64,000 nt of DNA from Chrysophaeum taylorii (lineage: Eukaryota; Sar; Pelagophyceae; Pelagomonadales; Pelagomonadaceae). The translations under genes were made by a program, and so were the position numbers. The first letter of the stretch is position 1, and each line of letters starts with the position of its first letter. The DNA lies in the NCBI GenBank assembly GCA_029834535.1, contig JAQMWT010000523.1:347501-411500 (forward strand), read 5' to 3'. Positions 20,901 through 32,639 of the stretch are shown here, piece by piece. Under the pieces are notes generated by a model. The model made no database searches and was not told where the DNA came from. It worked only from the letters and a program-made list of their open reading frames with translations.

Positions 20901-23900
20901 GGCTTGAGTTTGAGCGTGCCTTCCGAACCGCGAGTCCCACACGTGAGGATGCTATCGAGTGGCGTCGCGAGCACGCCCTGGAAGACGCGCGAAAGATCGC
21001 GCATGTTGAACACGTAGTGAACTGCGAAGAGAACGAACACTCAGTCGTCACGAGAGGGAAAATGCAGCAGCGGCAAGTCGACAACAACGCAATGCTTACA
21101 TTTAGCAGGTGTGGGCAGCATCTTGCCCTGCATGGTCCTCCATAGAGCAATGGTCGCCTCGGTAAGCAAGTTGACGACAGAGAGCAGGCCCTTGTCCATC
21201 GTGTTCGCCGGGAATCGGCCTGCAAGCATCTGTCCGTAGATGTCGTTGATAGACGTGATGGAGGGCGGGACGAGGTTGAGGCAGTAGAACTGGCGCTTGA
21301 GACGGTTGGGGATGTCGTTGCGGCCACCGCCCGGATGACCCATGCCGGCGATGTACATGAGATCTTCGCAGGTTTTGAAGTCGCCGCGCTTATCCTTGTC
21401 GAGGAAGCAGAAGCCATTGAACTCAATGAGCTGGCGCAGGAGCTCGAGCGTCGGCTGGTCACCCCAGTTATTGACCTCGGGCATAGACCTGAAGTCGTGG
21501 TCGAACGGGAACACACGAATCACGGACGTGTACACACACACACACACACACACACACACGAAAAGCAGGAAGTACTCCGGTCCGAGCATATCGTCGATAA
21601 AGAAGGTCATTTTCTGCGAGTTTGGCGGACCGAAGTTCTTGCCTCCACGCTTGTCAAGCTCCGACTCAATGGCGGCCTGCGCGCCGTACGGCTTTGTTGC
21701 GAACGAGTAGTTGACGACGCGAGTCAGCATGTCGAGCGATGCAAGGAACATGCGGACGGTTGATGTCTTGGCCGTACCCTCCGAACCGACGATGAGGGTT
21801 GCCTTGCGCTGTTTGTGGATCTGCTTGATGAGGTAGCTCGTGCGGGTCGAGTCGACCGTTGGCACGAGCAGGCTCGCAAAGTCGAGTTTGTCACCCTTGG
21901 GATAGTTCCACTTGGGTGCAAGCCAGGGCACCCAGTTGCAGGTCGTCTCGTCGATCGTGAAATCGAAGATCGTGCCGTCGCTTGATGGCATTGGACGCTC
22001 ATCCTTACTACGGAGAAACTCGTCGAGCTTTATTCTATCTTCTGCCTCGAGAAGGGCGCCGAACGACCAACAGACGGCGTAGATAAAGACGCGTTCGAGA
22101 CCAATTTCGAGCCCGGCAGCCCCGAGCTTGATAGTATCGCCGTCGCAGAGCCCGGTGATGAGCGTTGCTAGGCTCTGGATAATGGTGATGCGTCCGACCT
22201 TGAGGACTGACTTGCAGTTTCGTTGCAAAAATTCGAAGACCTCTCCGGGCGCGATGGGCGTGCAGTCGCCAAGCCACTTTTCTCGCAAACTCGAGAGTAT
22301 CGGCTGGTGGTCAGCAGGGCGTGTCAGGACCCACGCCTTGTAGACGGCTTCCCAGTCGAGCTCGACCTCGGCGATGAAGATGATACCAGCGCGGGAAACC
22401 GTCGCCGGCGACGCGTTCACGAGCGTCTCGACTTCAAACATCATCTTCACGTTGTCCGTCATGGGCATTCTATCGCCGTTGGCCAGCGTCAAGATACGGT
22501 TGTCATCGAGGACCGTGTTCAAATCCTCGATCCAAATAGCATCCACCGGGCCTGAGCGCCGAAGATTATTTATTATTTGACGTTATCGACGAGACGCGGC
22601 GAAGAAGATTACAACAACAAAGCAACTCGCGAACAAACCAGCAACTCACCGTCCGCGATGATCCAGTTATTGAAAGTGTTTTCGCGGTTGTTGTACTTAG
22701 CCCACATGGCGGCAAATACACCTGAAGGGCATTCAGCAGCCGACAGCGGGGTCATTCATTCATCTCTCTCCATACCTGTCGTCCACTCGCCCGAGAGGGG
22801 ATCCATCTCTCCATACATCTCCTGTGCTCGAATAGCCTTGGGGTTGAAACGTGCGTCTTTGTGGGTGATGCCAGTGATCTTGGTGAGTACCGAGCGCAAA
22901 AGAGCAAAGATGCGCGTCTTCCCTCCTCCAGTCGGTCCGACCAACATGATTCCGTGCCGAACGCGGGTCGTCTCGTAGAGCTGGATGACCTTGCCGACCC
23001 AGCCACCGCGCGAGCCTTCAGAACCCTTGGGACCCTCGTGGAAGATCAAACCCGCCCTTTCGACATCCTCCATCAGCGCTTTTTCCATGTCTGGGTATTC
23101 GGCCTTGGGTGGCGGCGACATCGCCGGGAAGAGATCAGCCAAGATACTCAAAAACAATGGTACGTCTTGTGCGACGAGCTTGGACAAGTTCATATCGCGG
23201 AGCGTCTGGTACAAGAGGTACGACTCGGGCTTGTCCATGTTGCTACGCTTGTTCGCGCCGCACGTTCGGAGGACGGATAGGATGTTCCGGAGACCCCAGT
23301 CGTCTGCGATCGTCGTAAGGTGGTGCGCAACGAGAGTGAGACTTACAGTGTTTTTGGTTGGAGAGCTGAAGCTTGCACGTGTCGTAGAGTACAAAAAACT
23401 TTTGGGCAAGAAGCTCGTACTCGTTGTAGCCGACCGAACACAGCTTGACCTTCATGATGATCTGGAAGTCGGGTTTCATCATCGTCACGCCGCGGAAGAG
23501 CGCCTTGAGGTTCTCCGGCAGCGCCTGTCGGCCGGCGTAGCCCGGGTTCATTGTGATGAAGTATCCGACGGCCTTGTTGAGCGTCACGTTCTGCGGATCT
23601 CCGGGGAACTGGAAGAGCTGGCTGCCCGCCTTCTTTGCGTTTTGAATGCTCAACACCTGCTGCGCTACCACCGAAAGCACGGGCAATCGAATCCGGTTGA
23701 ACCTATGCGACGGTGCATGGGTAAAAATAAACGTCAGGTCGCCGCATGATGATGTCTTACTCGTCAAAGCAGCCCCAGAGTCCGGACTGGCACAGGCCCT
23801 TGAAGATCTTGGCGCAATCCTTGTAAGACATCTGGTCGCCACCTGGAGGAGCACGACGTTGCGGCGTTGGGTTCACAAAGATAGAGAGCAGTCTTAATCG

Positions 23901-26900
23901 CACAATTTGTGACAACAACGAAGATGCCAAGCGTCGCGCCCAAATCTTTAACCTACGTAGACCGTCAGGAGATATCCCGTGCGAACAAACAACCGTCTCG
24001 GTCTTGCCGGTTCCCGCCGGTCCAGCCGGCGCCCCGCCGAAGCACATGTTCAGGGCCTGGGCGAGCGTGATGTAGCATCGGTCGGTGAGTGGCGTGATCA
24101 CGAGCCGCTCCTTGGCACCTGAGTGATATTCTCAACCTGACTCCTCGGGACGCGAACGTACCAAGATACTCGTACTGGTAGTAAAAGTCCGCATCGGTAA
24201 TGGAGATGACGCAAGCGCCCTCGTCAGAGGTGTCGTCGGAGCCGTTGGCGCGCCAATAAAAGCGCGCCTGCTTGGTCCACTCGAAATCGTTTGCGTCCTT
24301 GATCTCCTTGCGCTTGACGCCGTCGAACATTTCCTTGGTGACGTCCTTCTGGTGGACGTGGATGGTGACGAGCGTCTCGATCTTCTTCCGGTTGACTTTG
24401 GGGCCGAGGTCCTGGAGGCACCACGAAGATAGCTCGCGAAGGACATCTTGCTGGCGCGAGTAGCACTCTTTCATCGAGTTCTTTTTCTTGGCGCACTCCT
24501 CGAGGGAGTTCTGCGTATCGGTCGTCCACAAAAACTGGATACCCAACAGAGCGAACTGCGCTAAGTTGTTATCGACGAACTCGCGAAGCGAGGCGGTCTC
24601 CGATCCGCTCGCGGCGATGTGCGCCGCGGCGCTGCCGCAGGACACCTTCATGGTCTTCTGCATGTACTTGAGAAGGACCGTGAGCCAATCTTCGATGTTC
24701 CCGACCGCCGGGACGGGCGTCACGAACATGATCTGCTCGTGACCCTTGCCGCCCTTACCGTGCATCATGCGAATGATGGTGCGGTCCTTCTTGTCGTGAT
24801 CGACGCGTTCGAGGGCGTCGAAAACCGTCTCGTAATGCGCGTTCATCGACGTTGGATCAGAGCCTTGCGAGAGGATAATCAACAGCTTGGAGTTTGAGCA
24901 GAAGTAAAACCTAGACAAGAAATCGTCGCACGTCAGATGGAGACCAATCTAGGCACATCAAGACACAGGAATATGCCGTGGGAACTTGGATCTCTTGTTT
25001 TCCAGATACCTGTGGCAGGCGAGTTATTATGCAGAATCGCCAAAATACCTCTCTCGTACCCTTCGAGGCTTTTCTGGCATTTTTCGAGTTCGGTGTACAT
25101 CTCGGGGAGTTTTTGCTTGAGGATGTCGTTTTGGCAGCACTCGACGACGAGCTTTGTCTCGGCGGACTTTGTCATGAGCTTGGACCAGTCTTTGTCAACC
25201 TTCGAGAACTTTTTGGCTTCCATGGGGAGCTGCTTGGCGATGTCGCCGCCCGTAAAGACCGACTCGAGCGAGCACCACATAAGCTGGACCTGTTGTTTGC
25301 ATTGATGATAAATGCGGCGCGTCAACTTAGCAGCAGCAAAGTAATAGCGTCGTCACGACACACTACGACGAGACCACGAAAGGACAAGACAGCATCCGAG
25401 GATGACACGACGCACCTTGACCCAGCGCTCGAGCGTGTCGGAGGCATCGGAGAGCGCGCCGAGCTGGGCTTGAGTTTCCTCGCGGAATGGTGCGACGTGG
25501 CGCATGGTGAGCATCGTTTGGAGAGACATTTGAGCCTCTTCGAGCTCTTCCATGAGGGCACCCGTCGCCTGAAGCGTTGGGACGGCGCGCGCTTTCCAGT
25601 CCTTGAACGCAAACTCGCGGGTCTGCCAAATCCCGTCGATCTCTTTGAGGTCTTTTTCGATTTTGAGCTGCTTGTCGGCGCCGTCGGTGATCTCCATGAT
25701 CTCTTCGGCGTGGCGCTCGAGGTTGAGGTCGAGGAGCGTTTGGAGCTTGAACTCCTCGGCCAGCTCGTCGAACTCTGATTTGGTAATCTCGCGAACTTCG
25801 TCCCAGTGGCGCGGCATGATCGAGACTTTTGACAGCTCCTGGAGCAGCGGCAGGACGATCTGAAAGTCGGTGATTTGGGCCTGTAGGCGCTTGTAGGCGT
25901 CGAACCCGCGGAGGCGGCCAGGCATCTTCTTACAGCGAAGCGCAAAGTTCTCCATCCCCTGGGTCATGTCCTCGATGTTGGCGACCACCTCGGAAAATTG
26001 GAGGAGTTTCCATTCTTCCATGCGGGCGCGAACGTCGGTGTAGAGGCCAAAGAGTTGGTCGAACAGGTCGATGTCCTTCTTGGTTTGTTGGAGCTCGGGA
26101 TATTCGGTGAACGGCAACGCAAACAATTCCTCGCCGCCGCGTGCCATGTCGTACTTGCGTTGGCACTGGGCGAGCTTGTCTTTCGCGAAGCGGAGGCGGT
26201 CGAGCGCCTTCTCGGGGTCGACGCCCGGCACCCCCGGGCCAGCGTTGACCCAGTCCTCGCGGAGCTTGGCTACTTCCTTTTTGAGCTGCTGGCGGTCCTT
26301 CTTGAGGCGCTTTTTGTGGACGTGCTGTTTTGCCGAGAGTTCCTCGGCGCGTTTGGCGGCAGTCGTGACGAGCTTGCGCCACGCCGACCGCAGCACCGTC
26401 TTCTTGTCAATCTCGGCCTTATCCATGAACCCCGCCGGAAGGTTGTGCTCGAGCATTTGATACATTTCCATGATTGGGATGATCTCCATGTCGATGCCGC
26501 TCTCGCGATTCCGGACCTGCTTGAAGAGGTCCATCATCGACCTGAGTCCGTCGAGGTCGTCGTCGCGAACCGTCTTCTCCAGTTTGACCAACGTCGAACG
26601 GATGTACTCGGAGAGCGCCTCGAGCCTCGCGCGCGCCTTGGTGTGCAGGTTATCCGAATACGTCACCTTCCAGTGCTGACACTCGCTTTTGAGCTGCGTC
26701 TTCAAGTTCATGGTGTTGAGCGACAGCGCGCCAATGTTGTGAATCGACGGGATCTGTTCGATTGTCTCGTCGACCCGCACGAACATCTTGAGCTGCGCCT
26801 CGTAGTCGTCGAGCGTCGGGTCGCCCTTGATGAACTCGGCGTACGCCTCGGCCTTGTCTTTCTTCCAGACCCAGTCGTACGTCGAGAAGCTGACGAGGTA

Positions 26901-29900
26901 TTCATGGACGGTGTTGCGGATGCCCTGGACGCAGCCCGTGAGCAGGAGCGCGACGCGCACGATCTCGATGTCCTTGGTGATGCGCTCGAAAAAGGTGGGC
27001 GCGACGGGTTTGTCGCGGAGGTCGCCCGCGACGACGTACCAGTCCTTGACCGTCTTGAAGCACTGGAGGATGGCCTGCGCGCTCCTATTGATGCACTCTT
27101 GGATGTCGTCGAGGCTCGGCTGCAAAACGACCTCGGGCGGCGCGAGCTGGACCATGACCTCAAAAAACGGCTTGGTCACGCACAGGAAATTTGCTCCGAC
27201 GCGCGTCGCTATCCGCTTCTTCAGGGCGTTCATAGAGTTCTTCGCACAATGGAGCAACGCCTATTTTTTTAACAGACTTGGCGCGTGGGGCCGATTTGAA
27301 AAGACGACGCAAGACACAAACCTGGTACATAAAGTGGTTGTAGTGCTTCTTGAGCTTGGTGATCTCTTCGTCGCTGACGCGCTCGACGTGTGAATCAAAC
27401 TGGTAGGCGCCGATGATTTTGACGAGGTCCTCGACGGCGTGCTCGATCTCGAGGTTCTTTCCCTGGAGGAGATCCGACTGCGAGGTGATGTGAGCCTCCT
27501 GCATCTTGACGAACTCTTCGACGCTGAACGACTGGTTCTCGGGAAGGTCGACGAGGAGGGTGCGAGACACAACCTTGAGGTTTTTCTCGATGCGGTGCTC
27601 GATGATGTCGTTGATGTTGGTCACGAGTTGCTTGAGCTTGCGGAGCCCGTGGTGGACGTGCGACTTGTAGCTGTCGATGTTCATCGACGTCCACGTGAGC
27701 GTGATCATGCCCGGGCGAAGCTCGTACTCCATGTCGTTGAAGTGGGGCCGCAAGACCATTGCTGTGACGGGGATGACCATGGTGACGATGCGGTCGTACT
27801 CGTTGAGCGCCCAGTGGAGATCGTTGTAGTAGCCCTTGAGCTTTTCCTCTTGGAACAGCACGATCTTTGCCGATTCGGGAATTTCGACGCCCATACGGTC
27901 GAGGCACTTGGCCTCGCGGATGAGCTGGAGAAGCTCCATGTCGAAATTAACGTAAAGCTTTTGGTCCTCGGGGTGGCGAATGATAAGCGTCGCCTGGAGG
28001 CCCGACTTGGCCTGGTCGATCGATTGGACCCACGCTTGGTGCCAGAGGTACTCGAATGCGACGAGCGTGCGCGCGAGCTTGTTGTACATCCTGATGATGC
28101 GCCGCGCGCCCTGGCCGTCCAGGACGTTCTGGTTCGACTCGAACTGTTTCATCGGTTCCTCGATCCGCTTGAGGAGGTGGCGCGACCACGTGATGTTGCC
28201 GGCGACGGGCGGCAAATTTCGCGGAATAGGCGGACTGCGACGGCATAAGAGTGAGGTCAAGTCAAACAGCAGTTCACGACAGAACGAGACGAACACAACA
28301 TACGAGACGCGTCGAGTCGAAAAACGTCGTCGTCGCGAGTGAGTGCTGCAGTTTCTGGGAAATCAGCACGACGCCGATCTCCTCCCGTCGCGAGATATGG
28401 AATTTAGCTGGCAGGCTACCTCGATAGAAAAGCGCCGCACGCAAATGTCCCTTCTTCAAAAGAAGTTTCTCTATGGTGGCTGGCAACGCGAGTAGACGAC
28501 GACGACGAGCATGTTCATATCATTTTTTCGATTGGGAAACGGTCACTTCACGGGGTGTACGCAAACTATTGAGCCAGCCAGTCGCAAATTTTTTTCATTT
28601 TTGAGAAGGCGTGACTCTCCGCTCGTCAAAACTGTCACCTCGGGATGCTCAGCGATTCGCTTGGCGCTTGGTTGAGATACGAACACGAGGATGGAATATA
28701 AGATCGTATAATATGGCCCGCGCGAAAGGAACCCAAAGTACTTTCTTTGACCAAACTGCCAACAGGTCCGCCGTGCAAGGGATCGATCGATCATGCGATT
28801 GCAGCGGTGCCCGCCCAACGATGCCAAGCTTGAATCGGATCAAGGGCAACGAGAAAAAAATGCCTCAAACGGAAGACGCGTCGCCCGTAGAAGCTTTTCG
28901 ACGCGGGATACAAAGAAACCAAAGTCTCCCGATTTGTCAGCGCGGGAGAGGCCATACGCACCGCTACAGCGCACGGGTCGTGGCATACCAGTACACTCGA
29001 TGGCGATCGCAGACGCGCCGACGATAGCAAGCCAAAACGCATAGTCGAGCAATCGGAGCCGGGTGCGCGGACGAAGCTACGAGGCCCAGCAGACAACAAC
29101 AGCAACAGAGAATAAGTAACAAGGGACAAAGCACTTACTCGTGCTTCTGTTTTTCGTAGAGCTGCTGGACCTGCTCGAGCTCAATGCCATAGTTCTGGAA
29201 GATGATGTTGAGCTTGGAGTCGAGGTCACTCTTGAGCGTTTCGCGCTGCAGGATCGACTGGAACTTGTGGAGGAGATTGAGGGAGTTTTCGATCGAGGTG
29301 ATGTTCTCGAAAGACTGATTGATGAAGTGCTGGAGCGATCCCTCGAGGTCTGAGATCTTGACGTTGAATTCGACGTAATCGCGATCGAATTTGTTGTTGT
29401 GGTAGTCGAGGAGATCGTGGCGCTTTTGTCGAAAATCGCGGACGATGTTGTGGAATTGTTCGATCAGCTCGTCCATGCCCTCGAGCTTGTTATTGCTCAA
29501 AGACTTGAACTGGTCGATCGTCGAGAACATGTCGATAAGCTTGATGACGCGCCGGCAGAACAGGTCGAACTTGCCGAAGATGTGCATCTCGTTGAAGTCG
29601 AACTGCTTGCCCTTGGGCATCTGCTGGAGTTTTTTTTTGGTGAGGCGGTACTGCTCCTGGTAGGCCTCGCTCAGCTTGAGGCAGCTTTCGAGCTGGCGTA
29701 CGAGCTCCTGCTCGTCCTTGTCCCAGAGAGAGTCGTGGAGCGAGGGGCCTACGTTGAGTCGCGAGTCGTTGGTCGCGGGAAGTTCGCGGGACATCACAAG
29801 AACATACCGAAAAACAAGAACTACACAACAACAGCAAGACCTACCCATCTGCGCGGCGATCTCGTCGGGGCGGATACCCCAGATCGAAGCCTTGCAGTTG

Positions 29901-31039
29901 ACGATCATCTGGTCGGTGATGCAGGCGAAGAGCGCGGTCATGCGCTCGTTCGTCGAGTAGTATCTAGCGATCGTGTGGATCATTTTGATCGAGTTGGTGA
30001 GCGCTGGCAGCGTGTCGATGATAGTCGGCGGCGTCCCTTTGTACAGGGGCTCGATGAATCGCTCGAGCGTGAACAAGTACTTGACGTTGTCCTTTGCCTC
30101 GTTGGCGGCCTCGGTGATGTTGACGTCCGTCTGTTTCCATCGTCTCAAGAGCGACATCATCTTTTGCTTGCTCGGATCGCCGCTATTTTTAGTGACGGAT
30201 TGTAGGAGGTTGATGACGCTCTTGCAGTCTTTTCGCTTGAGTTGCTCGGCGATGGACGTGAGGCGCTGCATCCGGTTGCGCCAGTTGTCGAGCTCCTTAA
30301 GGGGGCCGACGTCCTCGCACTCGTCGTCTCCCGCGTGCTTCGAGGCCGGTTCGTCGAGGTAGGCTTGGATTTGGTTGCACCACCCCTCGAGGAGTGCCTC
30401 GAACTGCGGAATCAATTCGGGGTTTTGCTTGGCCTGCTGCGAGAACGTCTTCGCGTTGAGCACCTCGGGCGACAGCATGGTTGGCTTCTCGAGAACGAGT
30501 CCGCCCACGAGCGAGGACAGCGCCTCTTTGACTGTTTGAATGAAGTGGCTCATTTCGGTCGTGAAGTCTCCTTTTTGTTCGTCGTTCGCCTTGCCCCACT
30601 GCTGCGAGGACTCGAACATGGGCATGAACGACGAGTCGAGATAGGTGGAGATGCTCCCCAGGGCCGTTCCGCTCAACTCGGCGAACAGGAGTTCGGGGGT
30701 CGAGTGTTTGGTCAGGTCGATGGGCGTCCCCGACGGCACCGTCCGGATGAAGACGCAGCACTTGGCGGCGAGGCGCGTCGCGCTGCCCTCGCTAAAAAAG
30801 AGCTCGGGCGGCTGCTCGGTGCCAGACCAGGCGTCGGTATCGAGCTCGGATTGCTCGGTGGCCGGGGGTTGGTAAAAGACGAAGAGCTTTTGTTCGAGCT
30901 CGCCGTTGAAGAAGGCCATGAGTTTGTTGCCGTTGGCGGCGTGCCTGACGAACCCCTGGACTTTGATGTTGTCCACCTCGGGCTCGAAGGTGCTGACGAT
31001 CTTCGCCACCACCCAGTGCGCCCGCTGGCAGAGGGACAT
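14982..31039 (-). CDS. DNAH5: axonemal outer-arm dynein heavy chain, gamma class (DNAH5/DNAH8, Chlamydomonas ODA2 type)
   Basis: Motor ATPase of the flagellar outer dynein arm. Nineteen exons join to 4,619 residues, equal to the family's usual size. Exons (minus strand): 31039-29845, 29748-29139, 28234-27322, 27260-25416, 25289-25060, 25009-24977, 24910-24162, 24118-23994, 23952-23904, 23842-23761, 23702-23347, 23303-22776, 22721-22650, 22551-21588, 21488-21100, 21021-20297, 20233-18304, 18239-16863, 16669-14982. All phases agree, and each junction restores a conserved motif (for example [28 protein letters not shown]). P-loops: AAA1 GPAGTGKT 1891-1898, AAA2 GPTGGGKT 2185-2192, AAA3 GSEGTAKT 2518-2525, AAA4 GVGGSGKQS 2891-2899. 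The stalk coiled coil follows AAA4, and the C-terminal domain ends in [10 protein letters not shown]. The tail ([18 protein letters not shown] region) places it in the gamma class. A poly-Gly insertion (GGC repeat near 15885) lies in the C-terminal part. Three introns appear to use GC donors. Confidence 0.95.
20234..20296 (-). other. dynein intron, probable GC donor
   Basis: Exon ends AAATCG, intron begins GCGAGT and ends CCACCACAG, giving [12 protein letters not shown] as in the family. An in-phase GT 12 nt downstream would insert ASSF. Confidence 0.65.
21489..21587 (-). other. dynein intron, probable GC donor, containing a TG/CA microsatellite
   Basis: With donor GCTCGG the product reads [16 protein letters not shown], the conserved dynein form. 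A GT donor 12 nt downstream is also in phase but inserts LGPE. The intron holds the CA repeat at about 21531-21559 and remains open in frame. Confidence 0.6.
24911..24976 (-). other. dynein intron with GC donor (GC-AG)
   Basis: Exon ends CCCACG, intron begins GCATATTC and ends TTGTCTAG. This splice gives the canonical FPR-FYF join. The nearest in-phase GT lies 12 nt further in and would insert four residues into a near-invariant motif. Confidence 0.75.
24977..25009 (-). other. 33-nt microexon of the dynein gene
   Basis: Encodes the core of the conserved [12 protein letters not shown] segment. It is flanked by a 50-nt GT-AG intron (25059-25010) and a 66-nt intron (24976-24911). Without it the invariant junction to FYFCSN cannot be made in frame. 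Confidence 0.85.
28235..29138 (-). other. 904-nt intron of the dynein gene
   Basis: Donor GTAAGTGC, acceptor GTCGCAG, joining QKHD to PPIPRN. It is about five times longer than any other intron in the gene (next longest 193 nt). Frames inside are short and I recognise no protein in them. Confidence 0.85.
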
Positions 31040-31235
31040 GGTGGGGTTCTCCTCTGCTGCTGGCTGCGCTCAAAAACGGGGGACCTTCCTTCCTTCCTTC
31101 CTTCCTTCGTTCCTTCGTTCGTTCGTTCACCGCGCAGCAGCAGTACCAGCGCTATAATAACAAGTACGAGACGTTGGTATTATGTACCCTAATGAAGGAT
31201 CTCATCGTTAGGGTTTAGTGTTGTGAAAAAAAAAT
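31040..31235. promoter_or_regulatory. shared intergenic region of a divergent gene pair
   Basis: 196 bp between the dynein start and the UPF0126/EF-hand gene start. It contains a CTTC/GTTC tetranucleotide run (about 31083-31130). No defined factor site is recognised. Confidence 0.5.
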
Positions 31236-32534
31236 ATGTGGCGGGTGCCCCCCTTGGGTGGCGGCGGCGTTGGCGTTGGCGTTGGCGTTGGCGTTGGCGT
31301 TGGCGTTGGCGGTCGGATGTTTGTCCGGCGGGGCGCGTCGATGGGTACCGAGGCTATTCGGGCCCGGCGTCGCGCGGGGGCTTCGTGGCGACGCCTGGAG
31401 CCGAAGCGGCACGGAACGGACGACGAGCTGGTGTCGCGGGTGTCTGAGCTGGGCGTGCCAATGTCGCAGCGAGAGATGGAGGCGTTGGCGACGGCGACGC
31501 GGCGCGCCCGGCGCGGGGACGGGGGTTCCCGGCGGGAATTCCGGAAGATGGTTCGGGAGCGCGTCGAGGCCGAGGCCGAGCGACAAGCCTTGGCGGAGAT
31601 CATTCTTCGAGCGGACGAAAGAACCGTGGCGCAGCAACTGCTTCGAGCCTTCGACTACGTGGGGACCGCCTTGTTCGCCATGTCGGGGACTTTGGTGGCG
31701 GGGGAAGCGGGGATGCACGTGGTCGGGGCGTCTCTAGTCGGGTGCGCGGCGTCGATGGGCGGAGGTACGATAAACAACATCATCATGGGCTCGACGGCCG
31801 GCGGCGTCTTCTGGATCCGCGAACCCACGTATCTGCTTATTGCGGTGTGCGCCTCGGTCATCACCTTCTACTCTTGGCCGTCGATCGAACTAGAACTCGC
31901 CAAGCGCGAGATGCACTTCGATTTCCCCCCCGAAACGCTCGCCTTCCCCCAATTTAAAGCCGCCCTCGACGCAAATCCCGCCTTTGAGCAGCGCCTCCGC
32001 CGCGCCGTCGCCGACCAGCGCGGAGGCGACGACCCATCGCCCCGCCAGATTTTTGACTGGCTCGACTCCAACGCCGACGGCGCTCTTCAAAGAGACGAAC
32101 TCCTTGTCTTCGCCCGACGACACAGCAACGATTCGCTCCTCGTTTTTGCCGTCGAGTCCCTCGCCCTCGGCACCTTCGCGGTCTCGGGCGCCCAGTCCGC
32201 CATCGTCCGAGGCCTCCACCCAATCGCCTGCGCGGCCGCCGGCGTCACCGTCGTCTCGGGCGGCATCTTCAGGGACATCCTCTGCCACCGACCCTCCGTC
32301 GCCCTCAGCGCCGAGTCCTTCGCCCTCGCCACCGGCGTCGGCGCGGGAACCTACGTCTTCCTCCGCCACCTCCTCGTTTCCCACGGCTGGCCCCTCCCCC
32401 TCGGCCTTCGCATCCTCCTCGCCGCCTCCGCCACCATCTCCATCCGCGCCGCCGCCTGGCACCGGAAACCCGACTCCCTCCTTTCGCCCATGGCCAACTT
32501 CCGAGAAGCCTCTGAACCGGGGGGGACTGCCTAA
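31236..32534 (+). CDS. UPF0126 (TRIC-like) membrane protein with an internal EF-hand
   Basis: 432 residues, single exon. UPF0126 proteins are small bacterial membrane proteins made of two repeats of three helices. Both repeats are present: residues ~136-220 (FDYVGTALFAMSGTLVA, GGGTINNIIMG, VFWIREPTYLLIAV) and ~303-410 (ESLALGTFAVSGAQSAI, VVSGGIFRDILCHRP). Between them is a soluble insert with a perfect EF-hand loop, D277-S-N-A-D-G-A-L-Q-R-D-E288, suggesting Ca2+ gating or sensing. The first 26 residues contain a Gly-Val run encoded by a hexanucleotide repeat, so the true start may be one of the later Mets (31317 or 31341). A charged helical region (~60-135) precedes the membrane part. Transport substrate is unknown. 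Confidence 0.8.
   Translation: MWRVPPLGGGGVGVGVGVGVGVGVGGRMFVRRGASMGTEAIRARRRAGASWRRLEPKRHGTDDELVSRVSELGVPMSQREMEALATATRRARRGDGGSRREFRKMVRERVEAEAERQALAEIILRADERTVAQQLLRAFDYVGTALFAMSGTLVAGEAGMHVVGASLVGCAASMGGGTINNIIMGSTAGGVFWIREPTYLLIAVCASVITFYSWPSIELELAKREMHFDFPPETLAFPQFKAALDANPAFEQRLRRAVADQRGGDDPSPRQIFDWLDSNADGALQRDELLVFARRHSNDSLLVFAVESLALGTFAVSGAQSAIVRGLHPIACAAAGVTVVSGGIFRDILCHRPSVALSAESFALATGVGAGTYVFLRHLLVSHGWPLPLGLRILLAASATISIRAAAWHRKPDSLLSPMANFREASEPGGTA
31266..31309 (+). repeat. GGCGTT hexanucleotide repeat, about seven copies
   Basis: Translated as alternating Gly-Val at the N-terminus of the UPF0126/EF-hand protein if ATG 31236 is used. Confidence 0.95.
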
Positions 32535-32577
32535 CCTCATCTTGCGACCCGCCTCGACCTCTCGAATATATATGCAG

Positions 32578-32637
32578 CCTTTGCCTTTGCCTTTGCCTTT
32601 GCCTTTGCCTTTGCCTTTGCCTTTGCCTTTGCCTTTG
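32578..32637. repeat. CTTTGC hexanucleotide repeat, about ten copies
   Basis: A perfect 6-bp tandem array starting about 45 bp after the UPF0126/EF-hand stop codon, probably in its 3' UTR. Confidence 0.95.
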
Positions 32638-32639
32638 GC

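Noticed and set aside
21531-21559. Cys-Val repeat in dynein AAA3 region
   Set aside because: Translation of an intronic CA microsatellite, not coding.
28611-29027. 138-residue plus frame in the long dynein intron
   Set aside because: No recognisable domain and poor composition; kept only as a reason to examine the intron.
29790-29845. Cys/Val-rich in-frame insert in the dynein tail ([17 protein letters not shown])
   Set aside because: It is a 96-nt intron that happens to stay open; removing it restores [16 protein letters not shown] in phase.
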